A DNA stretch of 54,587 nt from Prevotella sp. (GTDB taxonomy: Bacteria; Bacteroidota; Bacteroidia; Bacteroidales; Bacteroidaceae). The stretch covers positions 1 to 54,587 of the forward strand of contig JAGAPR010000050.1 of NCBI GenBank assembly GCA_017623155.1, in the 5' to 3' direction. The notes under the pieces were generated by a model. The model had not been told where the DNA came from and ran no database searches. It saw only the letters and a list, made by a program, of their open reading frames with translations. The translations under genes were made by a program, and so were the position numbers. Shown one piece after another: positions 54,461 to 54,587 of the stretch (within the stretch, counting starts at the first letter, position 1; each line of letters starts with the position of its first letter).

Positions 54461-54587
54461 CATAGGATAATCAAAAAACTTATATCTGATTGAATGTCAG
54501 AGTAGATTGAGAGTAATGGTATTTTAAGGTAACGATTTAGCGAAAATGCAAGTTCACTGATATACTGCGGTTTGCTACTCCTAACAA

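Noticed and set aside
54241-54474. Minus-strand frame of 77 residues near the right end
   Set aside because: It spans a clear terminator and a strong promoter on the other strand, and its composition follows AT-rich sequence.
1-54587. tRNA, rRNA, insertion sequence or integrase
   Set aside because: I found no tRNA-like cloverleaf, rRNA sequence, transposase or integrase frame, although the defence block looks transferred.

Overview
The window looks like a chromosomal segment of a Bacteroidales bacterium (phylum Bacteroidota), most likely a Prevotellaceae or Muribaculaceae relative living in a gut or oral habitat. The evidence is promoters with the Bacteroidota -7 box TAnnTTTG, a hybrid two-component regulator of the polysaccharide-utilisation type, secreted pectinases ending in Por-secretion-like C-termini, a class III ribonucleotide reductase, and methylmalonyl-CoA mutase beside Na+-decarboxylase subunits. 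The genus is an inference.

Layout. (1) 1-2615: the tail of an upstream gene, then a superfamily 2 helicase with a WG-repeat C-terminus. (2) 2719-13803: an AT-rich block of seven genes on the minus strand that reads as a defence island. It holds a PLD-nuclease/Snf2 helicase, a RhuM protein, an Eco57I-type DNA methyltransferase, a DUF2971 protein, a TIR-domain protein, a truncated second RhuM and a DUF1016 PD-(D/E)xK nuclease. (3) 13804-15020: a gene-poor stretch with a small Cys-rich reading frame that has its own promoter and terminator, and a nine-unit repeat array. (4) 15021-18764: a hemerythrin/LuxR sensor-regulator and nrdDG. (5) 18913-29017: a minus-strand operon of an AspT-type transporter, delta, biotin-carrier and beta subunits of a Na+-pumping decarboxylase, and a LuxR regulator, divergent from mutA-mutB. 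Together these form the end of the succinate-to-propionate route, but the carboxyltransferase subunit is not here. (6) 29046-31662: housekeeping genes (SpoU RNA methyltransferase, Ogt, SprT-like zincin). (7) 31852-53402: a pectin/glucuronoxylan degradation region with GH115, a PL9-like lyase, a two-domain esterase, GH28, an unknown secreted protein, a hybrid two-component regulator, a SASA-type acetylesterase and two PL11 rhamnogalacturonan lyases. One of the lyases is fused to a long autotransporter-type repeat stalk. No SusC/SusD pair lies in the window. (8) 53403-54587: non-coding sequence with repeats and an outward promoter.

The most unusual pattern is not a gene. Six intergenic arrays (187-271, 14467-14661, 24410-24494, 30509-30615, 41153-41237, 53737-53821) are all built from 19-bp quasi-palindromic units separated by 3 bp, an exact 22-bp period. 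Four sequence families are present. Two families occur twice, and the arms are alike within an array but differ between families. A second regulatory pattern is a 17-bp site, T(T/C)ACCG-N6-GTACG, lying 30-31 bp upstream of the -7 box of three polysaccharide-degradation genes (GH115, GH28, PL11 fusion).
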